DNA of 64,000 bases, taken from NCBI GenBank assembly GCA_945859605.1, contig OX243811.1, forward strand, positions 62,230,976 to 62,294,975. Direction: 5' to 3'. The notes under the pieces are model-generated. The model made no database searches. It had not been told where the DNA came from and saw only the letters and a list, made by a program, of their open reading frames with translations. The translations under genes were made by a program, and so were the position numbers. Within the stretch, counting starts at the first letter, position 1; the number at the start of each line of letters is the position of its first letter. Positions 1 through 12,100 of this stretch are shown here, piece after piece. The DNA is from Lumbricus rubellus. Its lineage: Eukaryota; Annelida; Clitellata; Crassiclitellata; Lumbricidae.

Positions 1-2225
1 CAGCATATGATTAGCATATTATAGGCCCTACAATTTATGCAATAATATTTAGGGCCTATATAGAATCAGTCATAATTAGGCCTACGACAAAAGCAAATCC
101 CTGACAAGACAGAAAATTGAACGTCGTCGAGTGCTGTAGCCTAGTCAGTGTTCTTCGTAAAATTATACTATAAGGTCCTATAAGCTTATGTTAGCAGACG
201 TTATAGCTCCAGCCAGAGCATTTTATTCATTTATTCATGAAATTTAACATATCTTACGGCTGCTGGTAAAATAATGGCTGCTATGGCCGATGCGTCTTTA
301 ACCGGGAGTAATTATTGAAGAGGTCACTTCATAATTATTAGTTTTATTACGCAACGCTCGAGGGTGATAATTTTGTTATTAATTTTATACTGTGGTGGGG
401 TCATTGAAAACGTTGCGAAACGTTACGTGGATGGGTGTGGGGAGTTGAACGCTACGTGATGCCTTTACCAATAGGTGCATTGTAAACGAATTTTAAATTA
501 TGTTTCTTCGTTTATCATCAATCGAGATGACAAACCGACAGGGTCCTTAGAACTTTTTATTTCACCGTTTTTGGACTGGGAGCGCTTCTGAGTGGCTTTT
601 TGAAGGGCCGATATAGGGGCGCTATATAAATTCTTGAAATGAATGAATTTAAAAAACACTACCCGTTACAATGCAGACAAAATCAAATACACAGTCAGAC
701 AGCCAATATTAGGCCTACGCCGGTCTGAAGAAGTTTTAAAATACATGGCTAGCTTTTGTAGCCTATACTATTATATGGGGTTACGTCAGTGTCGGTTGAG
801 ACAAGTTATAGCCTATAGCTACTGAAGGCCTACGTGGCAATGGCATGTGTTCCAGCAGACAGACATAAGAAGCCCGTTCTCAGCGAAATTCAAGATGTCT
901 GACATTTCTGTCACCGAGTTTGAAAGAAAACCCATTCTTCGAAGTGGTCCCGGTGGCACCCTATCTAGCTGCAACTTTTCAGGTGAATAGCTGTGAAACC
1001 ATGGCGATGGTATAAAAATAGGAAAACTGGAGTTTCGGCCCCCCATTCTCCTCCTGGTGGTAGAGATTCGCCAACTCCTCCACTGGGTGGACCTGACAGT
1101 CCTCTGTCTAAATGCAAAGTTTCACATCAATAGCTGCAAAAAATTTGGCCCCCTACAAAAAATGCCCAACTCTGGCCCCATTATGTTAGAAATTCGCCAA
1201 CCCCTGCACTGGCTAATTCTGATGGACCCCTGTCTAGGTGCTAAGTTTCAGATCAATAGCTGCGATAGGCCTACTGTGGGCGTGCATTCTGAAAAAAGTC
1301 ATATACATAATTATACATCCTAAATTATAGATAATATATCTAATTATAGATAATCATGTAATCACAGGGCAGAGCTAGGTGAGTCAAGGTTTTTGCTCAA
1401 TGTTCCTACGCAGTAACCATCTCATCCGTGTGCATTACACACTGGCCTCATCAACAAATCTATTAGAAGAAAGTACTGAACATAGATTCTGACCAGACTG
1501 GATTATATTCCAACTGCTTACGACTTTGAGAATCTGGCGTCAGTTTCAAAGTGATGATGATCGACATTGTGATATAAGTGGCAGAGAAGTCGTTGAAGGA
1601 CTAGAAAATCTGTTGGTTACCATTGTTCAATGCAATCTGCCAAAGCTTGTACCACAAATTCCACCACTACACTACAATCAGCTTCTTACAAGTGGCTTAG
1701 GTGGCCAACTGCCATTTACGCAAATCAAGGTAACCAACATCACAACCACCATTTACTTAGGCAGCACAATTGTGTAGTACTGTAGGTGCTATAACAAGTA
1801 ACTACATGTAACTGCCTATAGATAACTAACCAACTTGGTAACCCATCTGATGACTTTTGTCAATTTTTTGCAAACGGATACATTAATAAATTAGTCATTG
1901 CAGTTGACCGGATTTTTTGACATGGAGGTAATGCGCAAATGCATAGTGTTTTGATGCGATTGTACAATGTGTGCTAAATAAATATATTTGAAAGCTCCAC
2001 CAAGTTATATCTTCCATGCAATTCTAAATGCATGCCTTAAAATATTCTCTTAGGCAGCCATATCTCAAGTGTCAAATTACAATGAAGCTGCATAATAATG
2101 AGGTCATGTTGTAAGGCAGAATTCAATTTCAGATTTATCAATTTTGAATGTCATAACATTCCAAATGGTGTCATACGAGATTTGTTAATGTAGTGAAGCA
2201 GATCTTATGGGGTACATGTTGACAA
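1..2225. other. Non-coding flank with decayed repeats
   Basis: No gene is supported here. The stretch holds a short LINE-type 3' tail near 570-645 (GGGAGCGCTTCTGAG followed by GCGCTATATAAAT) and a degenerate tandem repeat near 940-1275. Short open frames are present but lack family similarity or splice context. Confidence 0.6.
940..1275. repeat. Degenerate tandem repeat of about 110-120 bp
   Basis: Two clear copies and a poorer third share, in order, GGCCCC, GAAATTCGCCAAC or GAGATTCGCCAAC, CACTGG, CTGTCTA, AAGTTTCA and ATCAATAGCTGC. The plus-strand open frame at 1057-1323 shows the same internal duplication and is best explained by it. Confidence 0.6.
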
Positions 2226-3659
2226 CTATAAGATTCTGTACTTTGCCCTGCGAGTTTTCATTTTCTTGCCTTCTAATGGTAGAATTCCACTGTTAGCTTT
2301 GGTGTTTGACTGGTCACCTTCAGTCGAAAGATATGTCGGGTGACTTCCTGATTTGATGACTGGGTTCACGGAATGTACGAGCATCTCCAAACCATGCAGC
2401 GATGGCTTGGATGATGCGCGTTGCTGAGCAAGGCATGAGCCGGTTGCAAGCGTAACCACGTGATGTGGTGCTCGTGGCTTGTACGTTTGTGGATTCCGTC
2501 TCGTTGGAAATTGTGGCATTCCAGACGGACAGTCATTATCGTTAGAAGAGGCAACTTGCGATCCAAGAAAATCACCAGTCCTTGCGTTCAACCACGCATC
2601 TGAGTTTCTTGCGGCGTTTCTTGCGCATTGTGTCGGGTTTGAGTCAGCGTTGCTCGCATCAGACGATTGATCTAAGTGAGTTGCTGAACCTAGATTTGGC
2701 AGAGCACCGGTATGCGCAAGCGTTTGATGCATAAACTTGATTTTCTGCATTATCTCAAGATCAGCTGATGATTTGATTCGACTGATGTCACCAGCCGTTC
2801 TCTGTGTTCGTGTGTCGCTCTCGCCGTGCAACAACCATGCGTCATTCGGAACGTTGCAATGCGCATCATATTCAAAATAGTCTTGTTTTGGCTTCGAGAG
2901 ACCTGAAGTCGAAAGAACAGAATGGAATGAAGAAGGTCGACTTGGAACAACGTTGGACGCGTTCGTCTGAACATTTGGAAGATTGTTCTTCGTTCGTATG
3001 TGAGTGCCAAAAGCGTTTGCAGACAGGGACTTTTGGACATCAGACTTTTTAGGTTTATCTGCCCCAGGTTGCCTTGAGCACTCGTTACGATGTGCAGTGT
3101 CCTCAACTGAATCTAGTTTCTCAGATGGCACCAGATGAGATAAATAGCGTTGGAATTCTAGAAGCAGCTGTAAATTCTGCTCTTCCTCCAGTTCCTGCGT
3201 CGTCTTATTGATGGTGTTCCTGTTCGTATGCCTTTTACCTTGCATCTGCACCGATCTCTTATGCTTACTGTAACAACCGTTTGCTGGCTGGTATGCGAAT
3301 GTCTTTTTGTTGATGCAGGCATCCCGAGGTAGACTGTAATCGAGACGCTTATCTACATTAGTATCATTGTGCTTGGAGTGTTTCTGTTGGTTAGAATTGT
3401 GTAACAAGCTGTCACTGGACAGGAACATCTTGTCGCCTGATGCTTGATGTATGTGCGACGCCTTGCTGGAATTATTTTGCGAACAGTGTACTGGTAGACT
3501 ACAGCAGTTCATACCAGAGAGGAGTTTTGAGCATGATTCGTTTGTAGGTTCACTACTGGATTCGTCAAGTTTCAACAGTTGCATTGTAACGTAACGGTCT
3601 TTGTCATGATTTACATGAATCTCTGGAATGTCATCCGTTGGCTCCTTAGTCATTTTCAT
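2226..3659 (-). CDS. Uncharacterised 477-residue protein
   Basis: A single uninterrupted frame of 477 codons, much longer than chance at this base composition. An in-frame TGA lies about 30 bases upstream of the ATG, so the Met at 3657-3659 is the likely start. A possible acceptor (TTTTTAG) near 3711 hints at a 5' UTR intron. The protein is hydrophilic and rich in Ser, Asn, His and Lys. It has no signal peptide or membrane segment that I can see. The only compact segment is a short helical stretch near residues 155-172 (ELEEEQNLQLLLEFQRYLSH). The C terminus is basic (KKMKTRRAKYRIL), which could be a nuclear targeting signal. I do not recognise a family. It is divergent from CDK10, about 2.5 kb away. 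It could be a fast-evolving nuclear or germline protein, but that is inference. Confidence 0.6.
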   Translation of the reverse strand: MKMTKEPTDDIPEIHVNHDKDRYVTMQLLKLDESSSEPTNESCSKLLSGMNCCSLPVHCSQNNSSKASHIHQASGDKMFLSSDSLLHNSNQQKHSKHNDTNVDKRLDYSLPRDACINKKTFAYQPANGCYSKHKRSVQMQGKRHTNRNTINKTTQELEEEQNLQLLLEFQRYLSHLVPSEKLDSVEDTAHRNECSRQPGADKPKKSDVQKSLSANAFGTHIRTKNNLPNVQTNASNVVPSRPSSFHSVLSTSGLSKPKQDYFEYDAHCNVPNDAWLLHGESDTRTQRTAGDISRIKSSADLEIMQKIKFMHQTLAHTGALPNLGSATHLDQSSDASNADSNPTQCARNAARNSDAWLNARTGDFLGSQVASSNDNDCPSGMPQFPTRRNPQTYKPRAPHHVVTLATGSCLAQQRASSKPSLHGLEMLVHSVNPVIKSGSHPTYLSTEGDQSNTKANSGILPLEGKKMKTRRAKYRIL

Positions 3660-4902
3660 TGCTTGCTGGCTTCTAAGAAGATCTGCTCGAGCTCAGATTT
3701 GATGAAAATTCCTAAAAATAGTAAGAATATGAATTCCATGTAGTTAAATGAGTCTGTTGCTTATATGGAAGAAAAGTCAAGAGGCCGAACATATTCTGGA
3801 TGATCATACTAGAGCACAAAGAAATATTTTGAAAGGTAAAGACCCCACACACATTTACATGAAACCAATTTACCTCAGCAATATACTGATGACAACCTGA
3901 TGCACATGTAGGTATGAATATGTAATGTGTTGCTGCAATAATTGGATTTCAACCTTAGTTTTGAAATGCATTACATAACTGACCATAATTTCACTAAGAT
4001 GATGCTTCAGGCATTATGATAATGGCTTTGCACTTTAGGTCATTTTAAGTGATTACAGTAGAGTACTTAAAAAATATCGGTCATACAGCAATGCCTGCAT
4101 GGTCCAAAGCTTGATGCCGCAGAATGAAGTGACTGTAACTTGCTACTAATCAATCAATCAATCAATCAATTTTCGTTTAATCAAAACTTCAGGCTGGCAG
4201 AACGCAGCATGTTACATACAACTATTATTACAAAGGTTTTATATATAAGTTCAGTTTATAAAAGCAACATAAAAATTGCATTATTATTTGCATATAATGT
4301 AGCGATGCAACTGAATGCATCGCGTAGGAATAGGCCTACTGCTGCCTCACAACTCTGATGCGCCCCTGAATAAGCTGGTGCTCTACACTTCTACGACTGC
4401 TAGATGTAAATAATAATGTTTTAATAGAATACAATAGTTTACGACGACTTAAAATTAAATTTGTTGGTTGTGTTTACCAATAAAACGTGACTGATACAAG
4501 AAACTTAATGAGTACAAGAATGCATGCTGATTTCATACCAGTCGCAATGAAGTCAATAGTTTTTTAGTCTCTCAAGCATTTTGCGTTATGACATATCACT
4601 AAACGTTATATCGTTATTTTATCTCCATCGTTATTTTACTTATAATAATAATAATATTATGGTTTTATTTACAAACACAAGACGCCATATCGCAGCCATA
4701 GTATCAGAATGTGAAAAATGAGAGCCCATTGCATCAAGTATCAGGTTACATACTTACTTAAAAGTAATTGGCCAATATTCAATTATTATTTACAACTAGT
4801 GAATGAACATAAATCGTACGATCACTGCTTGGAAAACACATGCGCATTTCAAGGGTAATAAAACCAATTAAACAATTTGAACAAAAGCTAATTTTAACGG
4901 CT
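3660..4902. other. Intergenic, no gene seen
   Basis: AT-rich sequence with a short (AATC)n run near 4146-4170 and a fragment around 4350-4415 (AAGCTGGTGCTCTACAC). That fragment resembles, in reverse, the dispersed repeat also present near 25.9, 31.0 and 44.7 kb. Confidence 0.5.
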
Positions 4903-5334
4903 GTGACTAGCGGACCGCCAGGCGGCCCTCGAATTTTAAATACTAGCGGACCGCGAGTCACGTGTTACAACCTGTCACATGACTGGCGGCCGTCCAATAC
5001 GGAATACTAGCAAGCCGCCAGGCTTTCTATTTACACCAATCCACAAGAGTTTCTAATGACTAAACTAACCCTAACACTAACCCTAACCGACCCTCACGAC
5101 GCCTAACCTGAACCTGACCAACACTCACGAAAAGATTGGTTACTTACTCTGTTTCTCGTAATTTTCTAAGTAATTAAAACAAGAAAACTTTTGTCCGACA
5201 TAAAACCAACTATCGGTAACTGCCGCCATTGTAACAATATTCAAGAATCAAGACTCGTCATGTGACAGGTTACACGTGACTGGCGGTCTGCTAGTATCTG
5301 AAATTCGACGGCCGCCTGGCGGTCCGCTAGTCAC
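4903..5334. mobile_element. Palindromic MITE with telomere-like core
   Basis: The first ~78 bases (from GTGACTAGCGGACCGCC) are repeated in inverted orientation at the end (ending GGCGGTCCGCTAGTCAC) at roughly 90% identity. The centre carries CTAACCCTAACACTAACCC followed by CGACCCTCACGACGCC. A flanking duplication is not clear. No coding capacity; non-autonomous DNA element or foldback. Confidence 0.8.
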
Positions 5335-6169
5335 TTCGAATTTTAACAGACTGATTCTATTTTGACAAGTCCGATACTCAAGCACCCTGCATAACTACAA
5401 AACCCGATATAACTAAATTCATGATCCGAAATAGGTTGGATATAATATCCGTAGTCTTTCGCAGTGTTCGCGAAAAGTTATGCGATTAAGAATTTTAAAT
5501 CGTAAAATTGCTTTATTCCAGTTTTCACTCTAAGCAATCCGTGTATAAATTGCAGGAATACCTAAGCATCGGTAGCACCATATCGTTTCTAATTCTTATA
5601 ATTTACAAACGGCGTGAACTTCTAATATCGCCCGGACTCAGTTTGCGGCACACCATGGTTTGCGGATAACCCGTTAAAAACAAAGTGCAATAATCCAAAG
5701 CCACGAGCGGTAATATAATATAAGAGCTGTGTATGCTCGCCAACCCACTTGTTTTTTCTGAAAGTTTACAGGAACTGGCTAGCACTTCCCGTTTTACGTA
5801 TGATGCAGTTTTACCATTCATGCTAGCTTAGGGACAAACAGACAGAACAGGCTGAACAACAGCTTTTGCGTTAGCTGGAGAATGCAGCGAAGGCTATCGA
5901 TCATAGTGCTCAGAAATGGATGAGAGTAAAGAGTGATTATCTAATCGGCATGCTCAGAACATTAGTAGAATAGGCCGACAGACTCTTTGAAATTAACCAT
6001 TGAATTCAGTTTTAAAATTGAAATGCACCATTTTTGTGTATGGAAGCTTGTATGCCTGTTAGCTATTTTTTATAATTTGAAGGTATAAATTGAATTTTTC
6101 CGTTTATTTGAAGGCTAGTGAGGCATTCTGGTGTAAGATTGCGTATTTTATCTAATATTGTAGATTTTT
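5335..6169. other. Probable CDK10 5' region
   Basis: No coding exon or repeat recognised. It lies directly upstream of the CDK10 start and probably holds its promoter and 5' UTR. No TATA box or clear initiator could be assigned. Confidence 0.4.
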
Positions 6170-9100
6170 ATGGCTAGTAAAGATGCGAGAGTTGGAAAAG
6201 ATGTCGATGATGATAGTCTATCACCACCTGGGACAGGAGGGAACTCGGGACTTTTGGTCTCCATAAGCACTGGCAAACACTGGCAGATTCCAGAATATCT
6301 TAAGGTTATCTTATAAAATATACATCATTACTTATCTTGAATTTTATTTACTCCATCCTTGTTTGCACAACTGTGAGATCTCACATGCTGATGCATTAAC
6401 CTGGTCTGGTTTTATCACATCCGAGTCTCCGAGTACATGTGGGATGTACTCCACTGGCTCCCTTACCCACAGTGCATTACATACAGACTTTCCGTCTTGG
6501 TCCGGCGCTGTTTTGAGGGTTTGGCTCCTTTATACTTGCAGGAGCTTTGTTGCTCGACCACGCTTGTTCAATGCCGCTGCTCTCTCCGCTCAGCTGCGCA
6601 AGCGGAACTTATTGTTCCACGCTCTCGGACTGCAATCAGGCAGCGCCGTGCTTTCTCCGTGGCTGGCCCTGCGACCTGGAATGAGCTCCCTGTTATCCTT
6701 CGTCAAATACCTATTAGCCTTTCTACTTCTACTTCATTTCTTTCTCTTCTCAAGACTGTCTTATTCGACCGGGGTTGGACTGGGAGCGCTCCTGAGTAGT
6801 AACCTTGAAGGAGCGCTATATCAAATTCTCAGTAAATAAATAAATAAATAAATAAAACATGAATACTTTCAAGTTACTTTATTACTGTTTTTATCCTTTT
6901 TACCTTATCATTTCTATCTCATACAGTTCCAAAGATACACATCTGTGTTTTTTGACCGCGTTATTATGATTAAATATTAGTGATTATACACTCTTTGACT
7001 GTTCTTAATTCAATGTTCTTTTAAATAGTGCTTTTGCAAGTGGTTCAATAGAGAACATACAATTTAAAAAATGTGTATGTGGTTGGTAGAATGGTTAACT
7101 TGGTTTTGAACCCATACTCTCCGTGTTACAGGCCAACTGCTCTAACCAAATAGCCGTCATGCCCCTTAGATGTTAATGGTACCTCTCCTATTATTTCCAC
7201 ATTGTTTGCTTGCAGATGAACTTATACTACAATAATATTAATAGGCTCTACCATAGCTTAGGTTGGAGAGGGAGGAGCTTTGGAGAGGGAGATTGTAAAA
7301 TATAGTTAGTTGAATGCATGCATACTGATAGGAGAGAGGGCGGGGAGGGGGTTTAAGCAGGAAAACATGATGAGTCTTCTATGCCAACTGTTGGTCAATT
7401 ACGTCATGTTGCACATTGACCATTTATAGCTGAACTGAAACTTTCGTGTCGCTTATAATGTTACCTATGACTTTGAAACATTTCTTTGACGTTTGTTAAA
7501 CTGTTCTTGTTGTTTTTGGCAGCCCGGTAAATGCCGAAGTATAACGGAATTTGAGAAGTTGAATCGCATTGGAGAAGGCACCTATGGGATTGTCTGTACG
7601 TTCTAGTTTAATATTAGACTTTCAACGGTCATTTAATAAACAAATCATACAGTTGTTTGCTCATCCCTGTAAAATAATTATGATAGTCTAAGATAACTTA
7701 ACTATTTTTGTAAAGAAGTTGATTTGATAGGGTGTGTCTAGATTTCAAATCAAAGGGCTTCAAATTCGTGCGTATGCTGATTTATGCATTGCATGTAGTT
7801 GCTAGCTTTTTTAAAATTTATACATATTTTATTTAATAAATTGCTTGAATTTTGTGATATATTTTAAGATAGGAGCACACTATAATTATTATTTCTTTTG
7901 TATATGCATTTTTTTAATCAACTTAAATTATGATGATGATTTAAATTTGTTTTGATCAAAGACAATGCTCTTTACAAATTTATTGTTTTGTTTAAGAAAA
8001 CATTTCTAAAGTTTCTGGACTTCATCACTCACTCTATTTGCAGATCGAGCGTTGGACAACAAAACGAATGAAATTGTGGCGCTAAAGAAAATGAGAATGG
8101 AAAATGAAAAAGAAGGTATTTTAACGATGAAATCTGGAATTTTAGTTTGTAGAATTTTGTTATTTGCTCTGAGTTATTCTGTTCTAGTGTTGGAACTGCT
8201 TATGCTGGTAATAACGCAGTATGCATCTAGCATTGGTACTCAAAACAGATCAATTGTTATCTGTTGAATTCAAAAGATCTGTCCTATGAGTCTGAAGATT
8301 GAGGTTGAGTTTTGGAATAGCAAAATTAAGAAGCATCATCAATGCTCAAATAAAAACATCAATGAATGGATGGAATGCTATTCTAAGTATTATTTATTTA
8401 TTTCTTGACATACATATTGGGCTTTTGAAGTTCACTTTTCACTTTGAATTGAGGCTTATTTTGATGAAACGTTCAGAACAAACAGAAGATATCTTGTGAC
8501 TCCATTTAAAAAAAACATTTAAAAAGTTGTAGGTCTGCAAATTAGTCTAGCAATATCTGATTTTTTCTGTGCTATAAGTAAGTGTTTGTGTTTAGTTTAA
8601 ACATTTGTTTTGAATCGAGTTCTACTGATCAAAATCCTTATCTGCGGTTGTGTATGCATGTTTAATTGCTAGGTTTTCCGATCAGTGGTCTGCGCGAAAT
8701 CAACCTCTTACTCAACATACGACATCAGAATGTTGTGCAGCTCAACGATATTGTTGTTGGAAGGCACTTGGAAAGGTCGGTAAAACCATTTTTTCAACAT
8801 GGTTTAAACTTTCAATTCTTCTCATCGTATGTACAATGTACATGTCATGGCTGAACCGATCGGAGATTTGTGAAGCTCTCAACTTGAGACACATGTGTAA
8901 AATTGTGTACTTGTGGAGTTTTACTTGCGCTGCATTTCTTTTTGCACTGATTATTTTATATGGTGTAAATAAAATATTACTTATTAACCATGTGAGATAG
9001 TTCTTATTTGTGGCTGTTTGAGTTATCAATCTTGTTTGGCTTCTACTTGTGGTGTGCAGTACTTACTACTTATAATGTTTCTGAGGCCAAGAGCAGTAAT

Positions 9101-12100
9101 GGTAGAGTTAGAATGAATTTGATAAATTCCTACATCTTGCCAGTGTGGATTTCTGTTGTTACTTATTGGAGATAGTTTATAATTATTATGAAGCGATTAA
9201 CTTTTTGGATTTTTTGCAGGATATAATGTTGCCATAACTCAACTTATTTTAGATTAGCTCGTCTCTGCCTATTTAAAATAGGTAATCATTCTACACAGTG
9301 TGTTGCATGTGTGCTTGTCAGTTTTTAATTAATCTACTTATTTACTTGCTTTTATGTGTGTTCTATGACACCTGTAAGATACTGCCAACACTGTTGGAAC
9401 TCATGACCTTCTCATTAAATCTAAAACATAGATCTTAAATGAGGGATTGTTTCTATCGTTGTAGCAGGTGGAACAGTTTTCAAAGAATGTTGTTAGGGAA
9501 GGTTTCTCTGCGATGTAGCATGAACCTGTCATGCCAGAGTCGTCTTAAGTTGCCTGATATTAATGGTAATTGCCCAAGGCCTTAGAGTGATATTTCTATT
9601 AGTATTTTTTTTCTATTAGCACTTTTGCTGTCGTCTTCTATGTTGTGGAATTTTCTGTTAACTGCAGCATCTTTCTGTTGATGGAGTATTGCGAACAAGA
9701 CTTGGCAAGTCTTCTTGATAACATGCAGCAACCTTTCACAGAGGCACAGGTGCGATCTGTTGAAATTCTGTGTTTTATACATAACATAACATAACATTTT
9801 TTATTCAGCAACCAACACAAACTTTACAGATACTGTAATTCTACATCATATATGTCTTATGTCGGATCGCACAGGAGACCCAAAAGGGGCCAAAGGTCCC
9901 GCTAGCCAGGGCCACCTGAGAGAATTGCTTTAGAAAAATTCAGCACGGCCGACTGGAAAAATAAAGCAGCTTTATGAACAAAATATCTTAACTAGCATAC
10001 TAATACAAAACAAAAGGTGAGTTAGAAAAGTGGAATAAAGTCAGTGCAGTCATATACACGAAAAACAAGTGCACACTCCCGTATGAAGGTGAATTAACAG
10101 TAATTCCCCAGATTGGTAGAGGTCTACATTCCTTGTTGGATGAAGGTAGAAAGCTCCCGTTTAAAGAGACGAAGAGACGGCAGGGAGCGAATATCAAGAG
10201 GAATACTATTCCATGTTCTTGGTCCAATACATTTAATAGATGCAAGCCTTGTATTAGTGCGGGCAAAGGGAATATAGAAAGGGTTAGTATTTCTCAAGCC
10301 ACGCTCTTGAATATCAATTCTGAATTTGAAGTAATCTTTATAGGTAGCTGGTAGTTGATTATGAATATATCGATACATAAATATTCCAATTTGTAATTGC
10401 CTTATTTGATCTGGTTGCAGTATTTTTAGACCTAAAAATTCTGCTTTCGTGTGGGCTCCATAAGGGATTTTTGCAACAAATCGTATTGCCCATTTTTGGA
10501 GGACAAGAATTTTCGAGAGGTTTGACTTATATGCAGAAGCCCAAACAATGTTACAGTACGATATGTATGGATGTATGAGTGTATAGTAGAGTGAGGTTCT
10601 GGTCTGTGGTGGGAGATGTACTTTTATGTACTCGTATATAATAATAGTAGTAGTAATAAATAAAAATAATAAAGATAATAACGATAAATAATAATAAATA
10701 TAATAATAATCCCAACTTTAGATTAGTTTTAACGTCTGAGGAATCATATGCTTTGGCTAAACAATAACGATAATAATAGTAATATGCTTTGTTTTATGGT
10801 TGTAGCAGAGCCAAGGTTCAGACCTGTAGAGGGTGCTGTACATGAGTTCAAAGTCACTGTCAGTAGTTTTTAATTGTATATTTAATATTTATATAGTTGC
10901 CTCATGTGACCACCCAAGTATATCAAGGCATAGTTATTCAACAGATCTAGGGAGATCTGTGTCTTGAGCTGAAAATATTCAGTCTAACCGTGGCAGAAAG
11001 GAAGAGCTTTCGAATTTTTGTTGAAGATGCATATAGACTGCATAGCTAAGGAAACGTGATGCAGATCAAAAGCGATATCTTTCAACTGAAAAGCATACTG
11101 CACTGCATTATCAGGTTGCAATCAAAAGTAACGACTAATTAATTCATGTTGAACAGTGGAATGCTGAAGAAACCTTTTTGTTCGAGTTTTAAGATGCGTC
11201 TCCTTAGTTGCTTTAGATTACCACGCTAAGCGCATTTGAGATATTGTTAAAAGATGATTTACAGTTAGCCAGATATGTATGCATAATTTCTCAGAACTTT
11301 TGATGGTTTCTGTAGGTGAAATGTATAATGATGCAAGTTTTCAATGGACTTGAATATCTTCATCATCGCTACATAGTACACAGGTTAGTCAAGAACTCTC
11401 ACTACTTCAGTACTGCACTATGGTAGTAAAATTATATGGCAGCACTTTAGTATGGTACTATATGTGCTGTAGCATAGTAGTACTTAGATGGTCTTGAAGG
11501 AATGGTATGTATACAACCACCTAATTAATAATAATAATAATAAAGGGTATATGTTGTTGTGCTGTAATGTAGCATTACTGTAGCTTACAATCGTATATCC
11601 TTAGTAACCTATGTTGTAGCACTGTAGCACACCACTACTTTAAAGTCAGACTGTTAGATCATGTGGTGACATATTATAGTGTTATTGCAATAGATATTTT
11701 GCTTGAATTTATTATCTTATGTTTACGTAGAATCAATATCATACGACACCAGGGATGCAAGGGTTTTCTATGTAAGCATATTGTATTGATGATTATCTTA
11801 AGGTCAGTATTATGCAGTGATCACCTTAGATGATTGCCAGTTTTCATTACATAATGCAGAAACCAGTCGTGTATTATGACAGCCATAGATGAAAATATTG
11901 ATTGTAAATGTGTGTAGGAGCATATGCTGTGTGCTTGTCAACTGCTTCTGCAGAAGTTTTGTTGTTTTTCTTTTCATTGCAGGGATCTGAAAGTGTCAAA
12001 TCTTCTGATGACAGATACTGGCTGTGTTAAGATTGGTCTGTATCTGATATGTTGTCAAATTATGCATATAATAAGAGGTTACTTAGCAGAATGTGCTCCT

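Noticed and set aside
6363..6839. A host gene of 158 codons
   Set aside because: The overlapping frame at 6437-6799 is clearly LINE reverse-transcriptase tail; the longer frame is its shadow.
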